NCBI GenBank assembly: GCA_028280965.1 | Contig: JANQKT010000201.1 | Span: 1-44,052, forward strand | Reading direction: 5' to 3' | DNA: 44,052 bases | Origin: Phycisphaeraceae bacterium | GTDB taxonomy: Bacteria; Planctomycetota; Phycisphaerae; Phycisphaerales; Phycisphaeraceae | Shown here: in pieces, positions 9,039-22,353 of the stretch | Position numbering within the stretch: the first letter of the stretch is position 1 | Layout: the number at the start of each line of letters is the position of its first letter | Position numbers and translations under genes: made by a program | Notes under the pieces: model-generated | Seen by the model: the letters and a program-made list of their open reading frames with translations, nothing else | What the model was told of the DNA's origin: nothing | Database searches by the model: none

Positions 9039-9473
9039 TTACTCCTCCTCTTCGGGCACGGGCTTGCCTTCGAGGTCCATGTAGATGACCCACTTGCCGT
9101 CCTGCTTGCGCAGGTCGAAGTCGCTGGTGTCTTTCTCGCCGGTGCCGCTCTCAAGGGTTGCGGTGACCTTGGCCTTGTCGCCGTCGATCTCTTCCTTGTC
9201 GATGGTGATGGACTTGATGCCGCCCTCGGCCTTGATCTCTTCGGAGGCCTCCTTGACCATCTCTTTGATCTTCTCTTCGCCGGCCAGTTCTTTGAGCTGG
9301 GGCACGAGCTCGCCGACGGTCTTGGGGTCGTTGGCCTCCATAGCCTTGGCGAAGGCCTTGACGGTGTCGCCGGGCTTGGCGTCCTTGTCGTCGGCGACGG
9401 CGGGGGTCCCGGGGGTGAGGGTGGCGGCCATCAGCAGGGCGAGGACGGCAAGGGCGGGGAGCAGCTTCTGCAT
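9039..9473 (-). CDS. Small exported protein, DUF4878/NTF2-like
   Basis: A 144-residue protein with a clear signal peptide (about 1-27, LLPALAVLALLMAATLT, ending AVADD). The mature part is an acidic, lysine-rich alpha/beta domain with a helical first half (KAFAKAMEANDPKTVGELVPQLKEL split over helices) and a beta-strand end (KVTATL, KWVIYMDLEG). This resembles DUF4878-type cone-like domains, which have no known enzyme activity. The start at 9473 has AGGA seven bases upstream, and that site overlaps the stop of the upstream gene 11 bp away. It is the last gene of a three-gene minus-strand operon. Confidence 0.75.
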   Translation of the reverse strand: MQKLLPALAVLALLMAATLTPGTPAVADDKDAKPGDTVKAFAKAMEANDPKTVGELVPQLKELAGEEKIKEMVKEASEEIKAEGGIKSITIDKEEIDGDKAKVTATLESGTGEKDTSDFDLRKQDGKWVIYMDLEGKPVPEEEE

Positions 9474-9484
9474 TCTGTTTCCTT

Positions 9485-10219
9485 TCAGGATTGATTTCGG
9501 GGAGCGGTTTCTTCCGGGGGTTGGTATTCCCAAACGGTTTCGAAGTCATCGCAGTCCACGAACGCGTCGGGCGTGATCAACGGCCCGTCGACGATCAGCG
9601 TCGAGACATCGGCCACAAGTGTATCAGGCCAGTCGTAGCCCGCGCGCTGGTAGGCGAGGTAGATCAGTTCCGAACAGTACATCCGCTCCTGCTCTTCCAG
9701 ATCGAACTTGGCGTCGAAGGGGATGTCCTGCTGGGCGCACCGCACCGCGTAGGCGCAGGCGTCCTTGGCGACCTGGTCGGCGGCGGCGCGCTCGGCGCTT
9801 AATCGCATGACCTTGATGGTCACGTAGCCGCGCTCGGTGAGGAAGAGGTCTAATGGGATGCGCCCGACCTTGCCGCCGACCCCGCCGTCGCCCTCGCCCT
9901 TGGGCGCGGCGTGGATGACGAACAGGCCGGCGGGCGTCGCCTCGATCATGCCGACGTGCGAGTAGCGGCTGTTGTCGGTGAGCTGCCGGACCAGCCGGCT
10001 CTGCAGCGAGACGCCGCCGGCGACGATGATGTCGCCGCTGCGCAGGTCGAGTTGATCGGGCGCCGCGATGTCGTCCACGCGCGTGGTGTCGGTCGCGCGG
10101 TGTAGTTGCCAGCCGGCCAGCGCCGCGCCGACTACGAGCAGGCAGAGCGCCGCCACAAGAAGCCGCTTGCGGCCTGGCACGCGCATCAACCTGCCCCCAC
10201 GTGGAATCATGCCCGCCAT
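9485..10219 (-). CDS. YiiX/YebB-like permuted NlpC/P60 cysteine hydrolase
   Basis: A 244-residue membrane-anchored or exported protein. The N-terminus has a hydrophobic segment (about 19-37, LLVAALCLLVVGAALAGW). The catalytic core is a permuted papain-like fold: SGDIIVAG, then YSHVGMIEA with the catalytic His, then MYCSELIYLAY with the nucleophile Cys. Proteins of this type hydrolyse amide or ester bonds, probably in lipids or cell-wall peptides, and the substrate here is unknown. ATG codons at 10219, 10210 and 10186 are all possible. The last keeps the signal and has GGGGGCAGG close upstream. It sits 18 bp after the glycosyltransferase gene and 11 bp before the small exported protein, so it is co-transcribed. 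Confidence 0.82.
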   Translation of the reverse strand: MAGMIPRGGRLMRVPGRKRLLVAALCLLVVGAALAGWQLHRATDTTRVDDIAAPDQLDLRSGDIIVAGGVSLQSRLVRQLTDNSRYSHVGMIEATPAGLFVIHAAPKGEGDGGVGGKVGRIPLDLFLTERGYVTIKVMRLSAERAAADQVAKDACAYAVRCAQQDIPFDAKFDLEEQERMYCSELIYLAYQRAGYDWPDTLVADVSTLIVDGPLITPDAFVDCDDFETVWEYQPPEETAPRNQS

Positions 10220-10237
10220 TGTACCCGTGCCGGCGTT

Positions 10238-11389
10238 TCAACCCCGCGAAAAACCGAGCACCGATCCGTACAACCGGGCATAGCCCGCGTGCATGCGGTC
10301 GGCGGTGAAGCGGGCGACCAAGTGCTCACGGCCGGTGTGGCCGAGCCTGGTGCGGAGCTTCTGATCGAGGATCAGGCCGATCAGGCAATCCCCGAGTGCC
10401 TCCGCGTCGCCGCGCGGCGCGAGCAGGCCGGTCTTATGGTCTTCGACGACCTCTACGTTGCCGCCGACGTTGGTTGCGACGACGGGTTTGCCCGCCGCCA
10501 TCGCCTCCAGCAGTGTCACGGAGACGCCCTCGCTCAGTGATGACAGCATGCAGACATCCGCGGCAGGGATCAGCGCGCGTGCATCCTCGACCGGGCCGGT
10601 GAAGAGGACACTGGGTTCGATGTCCAGCGTGTTGGCGAGTCGCTGCATCGCTTCGCGTTCACCACCGTCGCCGACGAGCACGAGCAGCGGGCTTGTTTCC
10701 CGCTCCGAAAGCCGGCCACACACATGCGCCCACGCGCACAGCGCGGTGGCGTGGTCTTTCACCGGGTGGAACCGCGCGACCTGCATCACGACCGGCCGAT
10801 CGTTTGCGATCTCAAGCCGTTGACGCGCCGCAGCGCGGTCGGCGTCGCTCGGCAGCCCGCCCGGGTCGATCCCGTTGTAGACGACCTCGATGCGTCTGCG
10901 CGCAATGCCTTCGTTCTTCACCAGCGCCTCGCGGACAAATTCGCCCACCGCGGTGACGCGGTCGCGATGGCGCAGCAGCAGCTTGTTCGCCAGCACGCGC
11001 TTGAAGGATCGCCGGTCGGGGTAGTGCCGGCCGTGCTCGGTGAAAAGGATGGGCGGCGTGGTGCGATTCAGCAAGACGCCGCGCGCCAGAGCGCTATAGA
11101 AAAACGGCGTGTATTGATGCGCATGGACCACCGACACGCGGTGCGCCTTTAATCGTTCACGCAGCCGCCGTCCCAGCGCCCAATCCACGCCCGGCCGACG
11201 CTCCAACTGCTCCACCACAAACCCGTCATCCTTGAGCCCCTCCGCCAGCGGGCCGAGGCCGTCCAGGCAGAAGAAGACAAACGTGTAGTCGTCACGCAGC
11301 GCCCGCGCCAGCCCGGACGCGAGCACCTCCGCCCCCGCCCGGTCCAGGCGGTGCAAGACGTGCGCGATGACGGGCCGGTCGGCGGGCAT
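10238..11389 (-). CDS. Glycosyltransferase family 4, GT-B fold
   Basis: A 383-residue enzyme likely to transfer a sugar from a nucleotide donor to a lipid-linked or surface glycan. The N-terminal half has HVLHRLDRAGAEVLASGLA and VVHAHQYTPF, typical acceptor-side GT-B features. The C-terminal half has VMQVARFHPVKDH, VGDGGERE and the E-x7-E donor motif in SSLSEGVSVTLLEAMAAGKPVVATNVGG. No signal peptide, so it is cytoplasmic. It is the first gene of the minus-strand operon with the YiiX-like hydrolase and the small exported protein, hinting at an envelope role. The start ATG at 11389 lacks a strong ribosome-binding site. Confidence 0.88.
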   Translation of the reverse strand: MPADRPVIAHVLHRLDRAGAEVLASGLARALRDDYTFVFFCLDGLGPLAEGLKDDGFVVEQLERRPGVDWALGRRLRERLKAHRVSVVHAHQYTPFFYSALARGVLLNRTTPPILFTEHGRHYPDRRSFKRVLANKLLLRHRDRVTAVGEFVREALVKNEGIARRRIEVVYNGIDPGGLPSDADRAAARQRLEIANDRPVVMQVARFHPVKDHATALCAWAHVCGRLSERETSPLLVLVGDGGEREAMQRLANTLDIEPSVLFTGPVEDARALIPAADVCMLSSLSEGVSVTLLEAMAAGKPVVATNVGGNVEVVEDHKTGLLAPRGDAEALGDCLIGLILDQKLRTRLGHTGREHLVARFTADRMHAGYARLYGSVLGFSRG

Positions 11390-11595
11390 GGCGGCATTGT
11401 CGGTTGAACGCGGGTGCTTTGCTCACGCAAAGACCGCCTGTCAACAACAAAACGGCCAACCCACAGGATAAGCCGGCCAACTGCCCGCAGCGATCAGTCT
11501 CATCCGACAGCGATTGAAATGTTTGTCTCTCCCATTGTTTCCTGCCGATCTCGTGGTTATTCTCAAGTACATCAATCCACCCCGGGAGCCCTTCA

Positions 11596-12444
11596 ATGAT
11601 CAGGACCGCCAAGACCACCCGCCGGACCACCGCGTTCTCATTAACCGACCTCTTGGTCGTCATCGTCGTCATCGCAGCGATGCTCGCGGTCCAGCTGCCC
11701 ACCGACGCCGCGGCCCGGCGGACCGCCCGGCAGATGCAGAACTCGGTCCAGCTCCGCGGGATCCACCAGGCCCTGGTGACGCATGCGAATTCCCAAAAGG
11801 AACGCTTCGCCGGGCTCAACAGCAAGGGCCAAATCCTCAAAGACGGCGAGCGCACCACCGGCAACAGCGGCGACGGCAACACCATCCAGGCGCGGTACTG
11901 GATCATGCTCAGGGGCGAGTTCTTCACCCCCGACTATGCGGTCAGCCCGAACGAGACGGCGGACATCGACCCGGTCGATTACGACGGCTGGGACGACGAC
12001 ACCGTGCCGACCGTGAAGTGGGACGAGCGCGACAAGAACTATTCCTACGCGATGCTCGGCTTCCGCAAGGGCAGGGCTAACAATGGACAGCCCCCGAGCT
12101 TTGCCGTGAACGCGGACGACGCCCCGCGCGCCGCCGAGTGGCGGCAGACGCTCAACTCCCAGGCCGTCGTCTTGTCCGACCGCAACGCGGGGGATAACGC
12201 GACCAATCAGGTCGAGAGCATCCACAGCGGTGAACGCGGCGAGTGGCGCGGCGGCGTGCTGTGGAACGACAACCACGTCGGCTTTGAGAGCGAGCAATAC
12301 CTCGAGACCAAGTACGCCAACGGCGCGCTCAACCGCAACCCGCTGGACAACCTGTTCGACGACCGCCAGGCGAACGACCAGCCCAGGGGCGCCAACGCTC
12401 TGATGGTCATCGCCGGCGAAACCACCGTGCACGGCGGGGAGTGA
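11596..12444 (+). CDS. Type IV pilin-like protein with degenerate prepilin motif
   Basis: A 282-residue protein with a charged N-terminus (MIRTAKTTRRTT) followed by AFSLTDLLVVIVVIAAMLAV, a class III prepilin-type helix. The usual G|FTLIELL is altered: Ala replaces Gly at -1, and Asp replaces the conserved Glu at the fifth mature position. The remaining 245 residues form a hydrophilic domain of the kind seen in planctomycete DUF1559-like pseudopilins, including ESIHSGERGEWRGGVLWNDNHV, here shown only as a landmark near residue 210. GGGAG lies seven bases upstream of the ATG. It is divergent from the glycosyltransferase operon. Processing by PilD is uncertain because of the motif changes. Confidence 0.72.
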   Translation: MIRTAKTTRRTTAFSLTDLLVVIVVIAAMLAVQLPTDAAARRTARQMQNSVQLRGIHQALVTHANSQKERFAGLNSKGQILKDGERTTGNSGDGNTIQARYWIMLRGEFFTPDYAVSPNETADIDPVDYDGWDDDTVPTVKWDERDKNYSYAMLGFRKGRANNGQPPSFAVNADDAPRAAEWRQTLNSQAVVLSDRNAGDNATNQVESIHSGERGEWRGGVLWNDNHVGFESEQYLETKYANGALNRNPLDNLFDDRQANDQPRGANALMVIAGETTVHGGE

Positions 12445-12457
12445 GTAGTCCTGTGTT

Positions 12458-12538
12458 GTTTAGCCGCGATGCTACGCATCGCCGGCAAAGTGGGATAAGC
12501 GTGTCACGATTATCCGGTGACGTGTAACGTCGCGGCTA
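12458..12538. repeat. Paired inverted REP-like element with central palindrome
   Basis: Arm 1 (12458-12485) starts GTTTAGCCGCG and folds as CGATGC-TAC-GCATCG. Arm 2 (12514-12538, minus strand) starts TAGCCGCG and folds as GACGT-TAC-ACGTC. Stem bases differ between the arms but change in pairs, and the TAC loop and CCGG end are kept. Between them GGATAAGCGTG/CACGATTATCC (12493-12515) is a further near-perfect palindrome. Arm 2 supplies the TAG stop of the gene at 12536. Arm 1 is identical over 28 bases to 28279-28306 on the other strand. Confidence 0.85.
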
Positions 12539-13231
12539 TCGCTTTGCCGGCTGCTCAATCCGCCAACCACCCTCATCCACGCGTACGCGCGGGTGGTTCG
12601 CCGCGTCGCCGAAGTGGAAGTCGGCGAGGTAGCTGACCGCCGCCGCGCCGGTGACGTCGTGGAGCGCGGTTAAGAGCCTGCGGCCTTCTTCACCCCGCCC
12701 GGTCACGCACTGGCGCAGCTCGATCTCCGCATCATCGGCGAGGTACGGGCGGAGGCGCGCGAGCTGCCTGCGCTGGTAATGGCTCAGCCGCCCCTCGAAC
12801 ACACAGTCGTCGATCGTCCCGCCCAGCGCTGCGCACCCTGGCAGGCCGGCGTGGCCGGTGATGACCAGCCGGGAGATCGGCCGGCGGCCCTCCCGCGCCC
12901 GGCGGATCGCGTGGTCGACCAGGTCCTGCAGCGACTTCGCCCGGCGGGGTACGCCCTCCCACAACCGGTCGGCGGGGGTCATCGCCTCGATGCCTTCGGC
13001 GAAGAAATGCAGCTCAACGCCCGGCTGATCCGTGTTCAACACGACCCCGCCGCAGCGGGCTAACCAGTGCTCAGCGGTCCGGCGTTGGCGGTCGTCCGGG
13101 CAGGCCCGAGCGAGTGCATCGGACCGGATCACAAACGCCTCATGCGGCAGGGCGGTAATCGGCGGGTCGAACGGGCTTGGGCGGGATTCATCAGCCCTAA
13201 ATCCCGTGTTGATCATCATTAACAACACCAT
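12536..13231 (-). CDS. Exported protein with a DUF4347-like domain (tentative)
   Basis: About 231 residues. The N-terminus MVLLMMINTGFRADES could be a short signal peptide. The domain contains RLVITGHAGLPGCAALGG, then LRPYLADDAEIELRQCVTGRGEEGRRLLTALHDVTGAAAVS, given here in pieces: a His-Gly turn, an acidic strand ending in a Cys, then G..LL..L...TGA. That order resembles DUF4347, a caspase-like His/Cys layout at the start of some large surface proteins. The frame stays open to an ATG at 13381, but that extension reads through a hairpin repeat (13236-13262) and has no ribosome-binding site, so I place the start at 13231. The TAG stop lies inside a repeat arm. Function unknown. Confidence 0.5.
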   Translation of the reverse strand: MVLLMMINTGFRADESRPSPFDPPITALPHEAFVIRSDALARACPDDRQRRTAEHWLARCGGVVLNTDQPGVELHFFAEGIEAMTPADRLWEGVPRRAKSLQDLVDHAIRRAREGRRPISRLVITGHAGLPGCAALGGTIDDCVFEGRLSHYQRRQLARLRPYLADDAEIELRQCVTGRGEEGRRLLTALHDVTGAAAVSYLADFHFGDAANHPRVRVDEGGWRIEQPAKR

Positions 13232-13235
13232 CAAG

Positions 13236-13262
13236 CCGCCCCGGAGCGCAGCGCCGGGGCGG
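13236..13262. repeat. Perfect 9-bp stem hairpin
   Basis: CCGCCCCGG (13236-13244) and CCGGGGCGG (13254-13262) pair perfectly around a 9-base loop (AGCGCAGCG). It sits just upstream of the likely start of the minus-strand gene, with AAG before the stem as in the AAAGCC-headed element at 5079. It could sequester that gene's translation start, or be another single-arm dispersed repeat. Confidence 0.6.
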
Positions 13263-13496
13263 GTATCGGGCCATTTAAGACGCACCGACCCCCGCCGGCC
13301 CTGCGCCCTGGTGGGGCTTGGTTGTTGTAAATGGGTTTGAGGTTTCGTCCGGCGCATGGGTCTTCTAGATCGTCGGGCCATCGTTTATCATGTTGTACCG
13401 GGTCGGGGGTGCCTTGGGCAGTGCGATCAGCTATACTTACTAGAACAAATCTGGGCATTAGATTAACTTATGAAAGGGCCGGCCTTGGTGGGGCCT

Positions 13497-14456
13497 ATGC
13501 AAACCATCCGTCTGTTTGTCGAAGTCGCGCGCTGCCGGAGCTTCTCCAAGGCGGCGGCGGTGTTCGGCATCAGCCAGTCGGCGGCGAGCCAGCGCATCGG
13601 CCAGCTCGAGAAGCGGCTGGGGGTCAAGCTGATCGACCGGTCGGTCCGGCCGTTCGAGCTCACCCAGGCGGGCGAGCTGTACCTGGTCGGCGCGGCGGAC
13701 ACGCTCAGCCGGTTCGATCAGATGGAGCGCGAGGTCAGCTCGATGGGCCTGTGCGCTGACCGGGGCGCGGGCTCCATGATCGAGGGCCCGGTGCGGGTCG
13801 CGGCGATCTACTCCGCGGGGATCGACCTGCTCAGCAAGCTGCGCGATGGCTTTGTCAATAAACTCCCGGGGGTCAAGGTCGAGCTGCGATACCTCAAGCC
13901 CGACCAGGTCCACCGGGCCGTCGTCGATCAGCAGGCGGACCTGGGCATCGTGTCCTTCCCCGACCGCTTCCCCAAGGTCGTCGTGCAGCCGCTGACCGAG
14001 GAGGCGATGGCGGTCGTCTGCCGGCCCGACCACGCGCTGGCGGGACGGAAGACCGTCGCGGCGGAGGAGCTGACCGGACTGGACATGGCGGGGTTTGACA
14101 GCGAGCTGCCGATCGCCCGGCACCTGCAGCGGTACCTGAAGGAGCACGCCGCCTCACCGGTGATCTCCCACCGGTTTGACAACATGGACACGCTCAAGTC
14201 GGCGGTGGCGGTGACGGACCGGTTCGCGATCCTGCCGGTGCGCTGCGTGAAGCGCGAGGTGGACGCCGGTGCGCTGCGCGCCGTCCGGCTGACGCCGAGG
14301 CTGACGCGCCCGATGGGGGTGATCACCCGGCCGGGCACCGCGGGGCTGGCCCCCGCGCCGCGTGCGTTCCTGGAGGACCTGCTCCGGGCCGCCGGCCCCG
14401 ACGCCGACCCGCCCAAAGCGCGGGCCAAGCGCAAGCCGGCGGACTCGACCCGCTGA
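13497..14456 (+). CDS. LysR-type transcriptional regulator, upstream of glutamate synthase
   Basis: A 319-residue DNA-binding regulator. The winged helix-turn-helix (about residues 1-60) is clear: SFSKAAAVFGISQSAASQRI then LEKRLGVKLIDRS. An effector-binding domain of about 200 residues follows (RVAAIYSAGIDLL, DLGIVSFPDRFP, RPDHALA). The start at 13497 (MQTIRLF) fits the family N-terminus and follows GGTGGGG, while an upstream ATG at 13470 has no ribosome-binding site. gltB begins 126 bp downstream on the same strand. In Bacillus a LysR protein (GltC) activates glutamate synthase, so by analogy this one may control gltBD, though GltC is encoded divergently. A TATACT (about 13431) lies upstream. 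Confidence 0.9.
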   Translation: MQTIRLFVEVARCRSFSKAAAVFGISQSAASQRIGQLEKRLGVKLIDRSVRPFELTQAGELYLVGAADTLSRFDQMEREVSSMGLCADRGAGSMIEGPVRVAAIYSAGIDLLSKLRDGFVNKLPGVKVELRYLKPDQVHRAVVDQQADLGIVSFPDRFPKVVVQPLTEEAMAVVCRPDHALAGRKTVAAEELTGLDMAGFDSELPIARHLQRYLKEHAASPVISHRFDNMDTLKSAVAVTDRFAILPVRCVKREVDAGALRAVRLTPRLTRPMGVITRPGTAGLAPAPRAFLEDLLRAAGPDADPPKARAKRKPADSTR

Positions 14457-14582
14457 CCGCACCGCCCGCCCCGGCCGAGTCTGTTTGACCCTTCGCCGAC
14501 CGCCACCGATTTGGGGCACGACCAACCGTTTGTACCGACCACCCCCGTGGGCCCCGCCCGCGACGACCATCGACTGAACACG

Positions 14583-19262
<4,680 letters not shown>

Positions 19263-19274
19263 CAAGGCAACATT

Positions 19275-19380
19275 AACTACAGAGACACGGAGACGAATCC
19301 AACGAGAGTGGCAGGAACAGATTCAGGCAAATCCATTTGCTTTTTCAGACCTCTGTGCCCTCTGTGTCTCCGTGGTTCAA
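19275..19380. repeat. Inverted-repeat element between gltB and gltD
   Basis: TTAACTACAGAGACACGGAG (from 19275) and, on the other strand, TTGAACCACGGAGACACAGA (from 19380) are imperfect inverted arms with a central loop of about 60 bases. From memory, unchecked, such CACGGAGACACAGAG strings recur in many genomes of this group. It occupies most of the 140-bp gap inside the glt operon, so it is transcribed with the genes and could form a hairpin that alters the ratio of subunits. Confidence 0.7.
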
Positions 19381-19402
19381 AACGAATGACCAAGAGATAG
19401 CC

Positions 19403-20968
<1,566 letters not shown>

Positions 20969-21027
20969 ATGCACACTTATCTTCCCTGGGCAATCGCATC
21001 GGGAGCTTCTTGAGATCCTCTTCGGCG

Positions 21028-21168
21028 GCTGGCCCGGGCGGGCGGCTTGGGGATGCCCCGGAACGAGCTGGCTGAGAGTTATTTTCTCTGGCTCGTCCGG
21101 GTCTTCGCGGGCTCAGACACCGGCCATCCTTGCCTTGGCTCCGCGCCTTTGTGCCGCGGGGTGAGATC
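21028..21168 (+). repeat. Dispersed ~140-bp repeat, copy 2
   Basis: Contains GGCGGCTTGGGGATGCCCC, GGAACGAG, CGTCCGGGTCTTC and CTCAGACACCGGCCA, then CTCCGCGCCTTTG and GTGAGAT. The same blocks in the same order and strand recur at 22134-22273, on the other side of the histone-deacetylase-like gene, and without the last block at 5203-5306. It occupies the space between gltD and that gene's stop. Confidence 0.8.
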
Positions 21169-21170
21169 AA

Positions 21171-22097
21171 TCAACCCCCAACGGACGACAGCTGTGACAT
21201 CCAAACATCTGTCGCCGCGCGGTGCACCGCCGCGTGCCGCCAGGCGAGGCGGGTGTGGTCCGCGTCGTACCCGCCGCCGATGACGCAGGCGGTAGGGATG
21301 CCGTGGCTCCGGCACTGATGGATGACGTAGTGGTCGCGCTCGTACAAGCCGTCATCGGTTAGCTCGAGGTGCCCCAATCGATCGTCCCGGTGCACATCGA
21401 CCCCGGCGTCGTAGATCACCAGGTCCGGCTCAGCCTGTTCCAGCAGACGCGGCAGGTGCTGGGCAAGCGTGTCGGTGTATTCGTCGTCACCGACGCCCTT
21501 TGCCAGCGCCACATCGAGGTCGCTCGGCGGCTTCTTCGCCGGGAAATTCTTCTCGCAGTGCATCGAGAACGTGAACACCCTTGGGTCGTCGGCAAAAATC
21601 GTCGCGGTGCCGTCGCCGTGGTGCACGTCCAGGTCGATGATCAGCACGTGGCCGACGCTGCCACGATCGGCCAGCATCTGCGCGGCGATGGCGATGTCGT
21701 TGAAGATGCAGAAACCCGAGCCGAAGTCGCGGTGCGCGTGGTGCGTGCCCCCGGCGGTGTTGCAGGCCAGCCCGTGCTCAAGCGCAAGCTCGCAGGTCAA
21801 CAGCGTCCCGGCGACGGCGGTGCGTGTCCGCGTCACCAGCCCCTCCGACCAGGGCAGCCCGATCCTGCGCACGTCGTCGCAGCCGATCGAGCCTTCAAAA
21901 AAAGAACGCACATACGCCGGGTCGTGTGCGGAGGCGATCAGTTCAAACGAGCCGATGCTTGGGCAGTGAAACTGATCGGGCGTTGCGATACCGCGCCCGA
22001 TCAGGAGATCGCGCAGGATGCCAAACTTTGGCATCGGGAACCGGTGGCCATCGGGCAGGGGCGTGACGTAATCGTGGGAGTAGACCAGTGGAAGCAC
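21171..22097 (-). CDS. Histone deacetylase/acetylpolyamine amidohydrolase-family protein
   Basis: A 308-residue zinc hydrolase of the arginase/deacetylase fold that probably removes acetyl groups from a small amine or a lysine side chain. Motifs in order: the active-site His pair GGTHHAHRDFGSGFCIFND (about 120-138), zinc ligands in IIDLDVHHGDGT (Asp and His, about 155-166), and DAGVDVHRDDRLG with the third zinc Asp (about 232). These match bacterial class II-like deacetylases of about 300 residues. The start is a GTG at 22097 with no strong ribosome-binding site. The gene stands alone, flanked by direct copies of a dispersed repeat (21028-21168 and 22134-22273). Substrate unknown. Confidence 0.88.
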   Translation of the reverse strand: MLPLVYSHDYVTPLPDGHRFPMPKFGILRDLLIGRGIATPDQFHCPSIGSFELIASAHDPAYVRSFFEGSIGCDDVRRIGLPWSEGLVTRTRTAVAGTLLTCELALEHGLACNTAGGTHHAHRDFGSGFCIFNDIAIAAQMLADRGSVGHVLIIDLDVHHGDGTATIFADDPRVFTFSMHCEKNFPAKKPPSDLDVALAKGVGDDEYTDTLAQHLPRLLEQAEPDLVIYDAGVDVHRDDRLGHLELTDDGLYERDHYVIHQCRSHGIPTACVIGGGYDADHTRLAWRHAAVHRAATDVWMSQLSSVGG

Positions 22098-22133
22098 GGC
22101 TTCAGTCTATGCCTGTTCAAACGCGCGCGGCGG

Positions 22134-22273
22134 GTGGCCTGGGCAGGTGGCTTGGGGATGCCCCGGAACGAGTGTGTTGGAATGGATCTTCTCGAGCATG
22201 TCTGAATAATCGCTGGCTCAGACACCGGCCACGCATGCCGTTCTCTCCGCGCCTTTGCGCCTCTGCGTGAGAT
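22134..22273 (+). repeat. Dispersed ~140-bp repeat, copy 3
   Basis: Direct repeat of 21028-21168. Shared blocks are GGTGGC.TGGGC, GGTGGCTTGGGGATGCCCC, GGAACGAG, GCTCAGACACCGGCCA, CTCCGCGCCTTTG and GTGAGATT. The middle (22172-22215) differs and lacks the GTCCGGGTCTTC block. It begins 36 bp upstream of the deacetylase-like start, so it covers that gene's promoter region. Confidence 0.75.
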
Positions 22274-22301
22274 TCAACATCATCACAACTCTAGTCAGAA
22301 G

Positions 22302-22337
22302 ATCGCACCTATACCCCGGGCTCAGGCCCGGTGCGAT
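22302..22337 (-). terminator. Hairpin after the DUF2961 gene
   Basis: ATCGCACC/GGTGCGAT (22302-22309 with 22330-22337) encloses CCGGGC-TCAG-GCCCGG (22316-22331). The two stems share bases, so one forms at a time. It lies 16 bp after the stop of the minus-strand gene at 22354. There is no T-run, so termination is plausible but not sure. Confidence 0.45.
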
Positions 22338-22353
22338 GCTTCGAGCTGCTGGG

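Noticed and set aside
11292..11927. Minus-strand 211-residue frame spanning the divergent promoter
   Set aside because: It overlaps the starts of both the glycosyltransferase and pilin genes and has no recognisable protein.
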